64,000 nt of DNA, taken from Planctomycetota bacterium. Lineage in GTDB: Bacteria > Planctomycetota > UBA1135 > UBA2386. This document shows positions 59,665 to 64,000 of the stretch, in pieces (position 1 is the first letter of the stretch; every line of letters begins with the position of its first letter). Location: assembly GCA_016716265.1 (NCBI GenBank), contig JADJWQ010000006.1, positions 1,116,001 through 1,180,000 of the forward strand, written 5' to 3'. A program made the translations under genes and the position numbers. Below the pieces are notes generated by a model. It did not search any database, had not been told where the DNA came from, and worked only from the letters and a program-made list of their open reading frames with translations.

Positions 59665-62391
59665 ATGGTGGACCGCCCAGGGGATGAGCATCACCGAGTG
59701 ACGCGAACCGCCGTGAAAGAGACAACGGAGCACGACGACCTGCTCACTGAAGTGCTCGGGAGGACCCCGTTTCCCTGGCAGCGGCGGCTGTTGGCGCAGC
59801 TCTCAGCCGGCGCCGTCCCGCGCGCTCTCGACCTCCCGACCGGGCTCGGCAAGACCTCCGTGATGGCGGTCTGGCTGGCGGCCCGTGTGAGCGGGGCGAC
59901 CGACCTACCGCGACGGCTCGTCTACATCGTCGATCGGCGTGCAGTGGTCGACCAAGCGACTCGCGAGGCCGAGCGACTGCGCGTACGGGTCGCCGAGGCC
60001 GGTCTCGGCCGCGCGCTGGGGCTCGGCGGGCAGCCCCTTCCGATTTCGACACTGCGCGGTCAGTTCATCGACAATCGCGAGTGGCTCGAGGACCCCGCTT
60101 CGCCGGCCATCGTCGTGGGCACCGTCGACATGATCGGGTCGCGACTGCTGTTCGAGGGCTACGCGAGCTCTCGCAGGATGCGGCCATACCACGCCGCCCT
60201 ACTCGGCAACGACGCGCTGTTCGTGCTCGACGAGTCGCACCTCGTGCCCCCGTTCGAACATTTGCTGGAGGCGGTCTGCGGCCAAGATGATCTGCGAGAC
60301 GCGGCCGGCCCGGCCAACAGCTCGGAGCCCACGGCCGTGCGGCGACCGAAGCTCCTGGCGTTGTCCGCAACCGGCCGGCAACACGACTCGGCGTTCAGGC
60401 TAGACGACAATGACCGAACGGACCCTACCGTTCGGCAGCGGCTCCACGCGACCAAGGGCCTCGTGATCAAGGAACTTCCTGCAGGCGCTACGCTGGACGA
60501 GGCGCTGGCGCGGCGCGCGTGGGATCTCGCGGAGAGCGCCGGGCACCCTGTGCGCGTCCTGGTCTTCTCAAACCGGCGAGAGGTCGCCGAGAAGGCCGCT
60601 GCTCAGCTCATCCGACTCGCGCGGCGAACGAGAGAACGGGGTGTCTCCCTGCCATCGGTCGAGCTGTTCGTCGGCGAGCGTCGCACGCGGGAGCGCTCGC
60701 TGGCTGCAGAGCACCTCGAAGCGATGGGGTTCCTCGCAGGAGCGGCGAGGCCAGACGACCATGCCTTCGTGTTCGCCACATCGGCGGGCGAGGTCGGCGT
60801 GGACCTCGACGCCGATCATCTGGTCTGCGATTGCGTCGCGTGGGAGCGACTCGTGCAGCGGTTTGGACGCGTCAACCGGCGAGGCGAAGGCTCCGCCCGG
60901 ATCGAACTGTTGCTGGAATCGACCAGGGACGGAGCGCCGGAGGGCACCGCCGCGCATGGAGCGCTGCTCGGGCTCCTTCGCGAGCTGCCGATGCTGCCCG
61001 ACGGCGCTCGGGACGCGAGTCCCTCGGCACTCGACGACCTCCGACGAACCGCGGCCGAGCGCGTCGCGGTGGCGTCGACGCCGGCCCCGCTGCGTCCTCC
61101 CTTGAGCCGGGCCGTGCTCGACGCCTGGTCGATGACCTCCTTGCGGGAACACACAGGGCGGCCCGAGGTTCGACCGTGGCTGCGCGGGTGGGTCGAGGAC
61201 GAACCCCAGACCATCCTCGTTTGGCGCTCGATGCTGCCTCCCGCGAGTGCGAGTGACGCAGAGTTCGCGGCCTACTGCGAAGCCGCAGCACCACACAGCA
61301 GCGAACAGCTCCAGGCGGAGACATGGCACGTCTGGCAGTGGTTGCGAGACCGCTCCGCTCGCTTGCGGAACTCCGCCGCCGGCGAGACCGACCGCACAAT
61401 GCAATCAGGCGACGTGCTTGCACTCGTCACTGACCAAGCTGGTGAGTTCCTGCAGACGATCACGCTCGCGCACCTGGAGTCCGCCGTATCGAGCCTTCGC
61501 GACCGGGACCGCTTCCAGCGCGGACTCGCTCACCGGACTTTGTTGATCGACGCGCGGCTCGGCGGACTCAGCGCCTCCGGTCTATTGGATGCCGGAATCG
61601 AGGAGGCGCCGGAAACAGCGGATCGGCACTCCGAGACGGACGCGACTTGGCTCCCGGCGCTCGACGGTCAGGTCCCCGTGGTTCGTTTCCGGCTCTCGCA
61701 CTCCGATCGCAGTGAAGCGACGACCGACCCGGCCTGGCGCGAGCGCCTGCGTCTGCCCTTTCGCCGCGCCGCCGGCGACGAGGATGTGACCGAGTGGCTG
61801 GTCGTCGAGAAGTGGCGGCACGACGCGGCGACCGAGGAAGACCGGTCCGAGGGTCGCCCGCAATCACTTGAAGAACACGAGACCTGGGTGGCGAACGAGG
61901 CCGCCGAACTGGCGACGAGGCTCGGCTTGTCGGACGGACAGCGCCGCGTGCTGGCAGTAGCGGCACGTCTGCACGACGAGGGCAAGCGAGCCGACCGCTG
62001 GCAGCGAGCCTTCCATGCTCCCCGCGACACCGTCTACGCCAAGACGCGGGGACCGGTCGATGTGCGACTCCTCGACGGCTACCGGCACGAACTGGGTTCC
62101 CTCACGCACGTCCGCCGCGATCCGGAGTTTCGAACCCTCTCCGAGGAGGATCAGGACCTCGTGCTGCACCTCGTGACCGCGCACCACGGTTTCTCCCGCC
62201 CGTTGATCGGAACACGAGGTCTCGACCACCTTCCACCGTCTCGCGCCGAACACGAGGCTGCCGAGGTCGCGCTGCGCTTCGCCCGGCTACAGGAGCGGTT
62301 TGGACCCTGGGGCCTCGCCTGGTGGGAGACGCTACTGCGTGCGGCCGACCAACGTGCGTCCCGGCGCAACGATGAACGGGAGGACAGGTGA
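59665..62391 (+). CDS. cas3: Cas3 helicase-nuclease, subtype I-G (C-terminal HD)
   Basis: 908 residues. Helicase: FPWQRRLL (Q motif), PTGLGKT (58-64), DESH (189-192), SAT (234-236), motif V ATSAGEVGVDLD (371-382), motif VI QRFGRVNR (399-406). HD nuclease is at the C-terminus: H770-D771 in RLHDEGK, H808, H840-H841 and D895. Helicase before HD is the order of the I-G (old I-U) Cas3 and opposite to most type I. It unwinds and degrades DNA after Cascade binding. The ATG has GAGGAG at long spacing (14 nt); GTG 59713 is an alternative. Stop overlaps csb3. Confidence 0.93.
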   Translation: MVDRPGDEHHRVTRTAVKETTEHDDLLTEVLGRTPFPWQRRLLAQLSAGAVPRALDLPTGLGKTSVMAVWLAARVSGATDLPRRLVYIVDRRAVVDQATREAERLRVRVAEAGLGRALGLGGQPLPISTLRGQFIDNREWLEDPASPAIVVGTVDMIGSRLLFEGYASSRRMRPYHAALLGNDALFVLDESHLVPPFEHLLEAVCGQDDLRDAAGPANSSEPTAVRRPKLLALSATGRQHDSAFRLDDNDRTDPTVRQRLHATKGLVIKELPAGATLDEALARRAWDLAESAGHPVRVLVFSNRREVAEKAAAQLIRLARRTRERGVSLPSVELFVGERRTRERSLAAEHLEAMGFLAGAARPDDHAFVFATSAGEVGVDLDADHLVCDCVAWERLVQRFGRVNRRGEGSARIELLLESTRDGAPEGTAAHGALLGLLRELPMLPDGARDASPSALDDLRRTAAERVAVASTPAPLRPPLSRAVLDAWSMTSLREHTGRPEVRPWLRGWVEDEPQTILVWRSMLPPASASDAEFAAYCEAAAPHSSEQLQAETWHVWQWLRDRSARLRNSAAGETDRTMQSGDVLALVTDQAGEFLQTITLAHLESAVSSLRDRDRFQRGLAHRTLLIDARLGGLSASGLLDAGIEEAPETADRHSETDATWLPALDGQVPVVRFRLSHSDRSEATTDPAWRERLRLPFRRAAGDEDVTEWLVVEKWRHDAATEEDRSEGRPQSLEEHETWVANEAAELATRLGLSDGQRRVLAVAARLHDEGKRADRWQRAFHAPRDTVYAKTRGPVDVRLLDGYRHELGSLTHVRRDPEFRTLSEEDQDLVLHLVTAHHGFSRPLIGTRGLDHLPPSRAEHEAAEVALRFARLQERFGPWGLAWWETLLRAADQRASRRNDEREDR

Positions 62392-63260
62392 TGGCGCAGG
62401 CAGAGGTGCCGGTCGATCTGCTGAATCCCGGACAGGTGTTCGCGTGCCTCGGTATCGCGGAGACCGCGGAGGTGCTGCTCGGTGGGGTGCGGGGCGGATT
62501 CGACTGGAGTCACCCACGAACCTGTCGATTCCGGATCGAAGCGCTGGGTGAGGAATCACCAGTCGTCGCCATACTGCGCTTTCTCCGGTCTGCGGAGGTT
62601 CGAGCGTTGGTCCCGGCGGGCACGGCTACGGACCTGTCGAAATGGTCCCTCAGCCAGGTGGAGGAACCGCTTCCTGACTGCTACTCCGTTCCCATGCCGG
62701 CCAGTCCCGCCACGCTCCCGGCCATTCTGGTCGCGAACGGAGTGGTCCTGCGAATCGACCACTGGGGTGACGGGACACGACGCGACAAGGTCAAGTTCTG
62801 GGCCGGTTCGGGCGGCTACCCCGGTGCGGCACTGCTACGCGACGCTCTCGCGCTACTGCCCGAGGACTCGACCGTCCTCGCCCCCGACCCGTTCGCATTC
62901 CCAGCGGTCCAGTCCAGCTCGTTCCGGTTCGACTGGCGCCGCGACTACGTGCCCTTGGGCATCGGGTTCTCGCTCAACGCACACACCGATATCACCCCCC
63001 AGGGCCACCCGCTGGTGGAGATCCTGGCCGCGATCGGCCTGACGCATGCACGCCCGCAGAGGCCTGTGCCGCGCAACAAGCTCTTATATCGCTACGGCGT
63101 GCTCGGAAGAACAAAGCTACCGCTACCGCTCCTGCGAGCTGGCGTGGGCTGCGCGCCGTTGCCGTTCCCGCGCCGGACCTTCCGGATGACACTCGATTGG
63201 CCCGGAAAGGAAGGTCAGGCCCGTTGCATCACGGACGTAATCGAAGAGACCGCACGATGA
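62391..63260 (+). CDS. csb3: Csb3 (Cas8-type large subunit of subtype I-G)
   Basis: 289 residues. The N-terminal VPVDLLNPGQVFACLGIAE is characteristic of Csb3 (Cas8u2). FDWRRDYVPLGIGFS and GHPLVEILAAIGL are further conserved blocks. It should recognise PAM and start target binding in the I-G effector. ATG 62391 follows GGGAGGAC and overlaps the cas3 stop (TGATG); its own stop overlaps csb1 by ATGA. Large subunit of this size is normal for Csb3 variants; the alternative Csx17 is much longer. Confidence 0.82.
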   Translation: MAQAEVPVDLLNPGQVFACLGIAETAEVLLGGVRGGFDWSHPRTCRFRIEALGEESPVVAILRFLRSAEVRALVPAGTATDLSKWSLSQVEEPLPDCYSVPMPASPATLPAILVANGVVLRIDHWGDGTRRDKVKFWAGSGGYPGAALLRDALALLPEDSTVLAPDPFAFPAVQSSSFRFDWRRDYVPLGIGFSLNAHTDITPQGHPLVEILAAIGLTHARPQRPVPRNKLLYRYGVLGRTKLPLPLLRAGVGCAPLPFPRRTFRMTLDWPGKEGQARCITDVIEETAR

Positions 63261-64000
63261 CCGCCTCCCTCGACACGGAACTCCTCAACCGCTGCGCCGA
63301 AGATCGGCTCGGCCCTGTCGCCCTGCACCTCCGGCAGGAGCTCGTCCCTGCGGAGGGCCAGGGGGCGCCGTTCTTCCCGCCGACCTTCGCCACCGACACG
63401 AAATACAACATCGACGAACTCGCCGATGGCACGCGGGTCGCTCTGGTCGACTCCGTGGGGTCCCAGGCCAACCGCATGGAGCCGATCTTCCTCGACGACG
63501 GCTACCGCGAGCTCGTGCCGCAGATCAACATCAGCTATGGCGACCCGAAGAAGGGAACGGACGGGAGGATCTCGTTGCTCCAGGTCGGCCACCGACTCGG
63601 TGATGCGCTGGTTCGCTGCACGGAGCTCGCAGAGGAGGCGAAGGCGGCTTTCGTGGCTCTCAAGCGCCGTGACGCCGAGCCGATCGCCCGACTGGCGCCG
63701 ACCTCGCTGGTGTTCGGCGCCTGGGACTCGCGCGACACCGGCACCAAGGTGCCGAGAATCGTCCAGGCGACAATTCGCGCCTGGGACGTGTCTCGACTGA
63801 GCCGCTCCGCTCAGTTCAATCCTGCTCTCGACTACGCCGAACTCGAGGTGATGAAGGACGAAGGCGAGATGAAGCAGGCTGAAAGGGACGGGTACGCAGA
63901 ACGCGGCTTCCTGCATGTCCCCTCCACCGGCGACCCGGGAGGCATCGTCGCGCACGGCCCGATCCGCCGGGATATCACCGTCAACCTGGTCGCATTGCGG
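63257..64000 (+). CDS. csb1: Csb1 (Cas7 backbone subunit of subtype I-G), cut by window end
   Basis: 248 residues visible, frame open to base 64000. LVDSVGSQANRMEPIFL is the Csb1/GSU0053 signature, with HRLGDALVRCTEL and LVFGAWDSRDTGTKVPRIVQA following. Cas7 subunits coat the crRNA. Usual order would continue with csb2 (Cas5-Cas6), cas4/cas1 and cas2, then an array. Confidence 0.92.
   Translation, partial: MTASLDTELLNRCAEDRLGPVALHLRQELVPAEGQGAPFFPPTFATDTKYNIDELADGTRVALVDSVGSQANRMEPIFLDDGYRELVPQINISYGDPKKGTDGRISLLQVGHRLGDALVRCTELAEEAKAAFVALKRRDAEPIARLAPTSLVFGAWDSRDTGTKVPRIVQATIRAWDVSRLSRSAQFNPALDYAELEVMKDEGEMKQAERDGYAERGFLHVPSTGDPGGIVAHGPIRRDITVNLVALR

Overview
The window is about 70% G+C, densely coded, and reads as a chromosome segment from a member of the Planctomycetota. 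Sequence grounds for this are a type I sulfatase, a double DUF1080 (3-keto-disaccharide hydrolase) protein, GH95 and DUF5060 glycan hydrolases, an ECF sigma factor overlapping a Ser/Thr kinase with a long helical tail, several large secreted proteins that share one unusual small domain, and the futalosine menaquinone enzymes MqnC and MqnE. Phylum level is an inference; no rRNA or tRNA lies in the window.

Layout. 1-1343: end of a lipoate/octanoate transferase and an AhpD-like protein. 1411-6492 (minus): ptsI, a four-repeat SANT/Myb-like protein, a STAS protein, a histidine kinase and a response regulator. 6606-9581: a membrane coiled-coil protein and a secreted Asp-box propeller. 9663-13629: glycyl-tRNA synthetase divergent from mqnC-mqnE. 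13656-16713: lipoprotein, and a KefF-like/KefC-like pair. 16754-24434: secreted carbohydrate metabolism (DUF5060 hydrolase; TlpA-like, sulfatase and DUF1080 in a row) with one PLD-type nuclease between. 24643-31504: a secreted beta-helix protein, a three-lipoprotein operon and an ELWxxDGT-repeat propeller. 31983-36559: GH95 fucosidase, galactose mutarotase, a PTPS-family enzyme, a cupin. 36580-42534: fusA, ychF, an FGase-like and a KamA-like gene. 42836-49021: S9 peptidase, sialate O-acetylesterase, GST, YkgJ-type protein, the last three bracketed by a 37-bp inverted repeat. 49021-54967: kinase, ECF sigma factor and a serine hydrolase.

From about 55000 the character changes to accessory DNA: a broken S9 peptidase gene running into an unrecognised frame, a two-gene AAA ATPase/DUF4276 (TOPRIM-like) unit with the architecture of OLD/PARIS-type defence pairs, a 559-bp gap, and the first three genes of a subtype I-G (formerly I-U) CRISPR-Cas operon: cas3, csb3 (Cas8) and csb1 (Cas7, cut by the window end). 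The adaptation genes, csb2 and any array would lie beyond 64000.

Convergent gene pairs are often separated by perfect G+C-rich hairpins without a clear T tract. Four secreted proteins (8070, 24643, 29669, 52823) carry versions of one approximately 110-130 residue domain, which suggests a common extracellular module. The most notable unexplained signals are the inverted repeat at 45866/48985, the shared secreted domain, the AAA/DUF4276 pair next to the cas operon, and the SANT-repeat protein coupled to ptsI.
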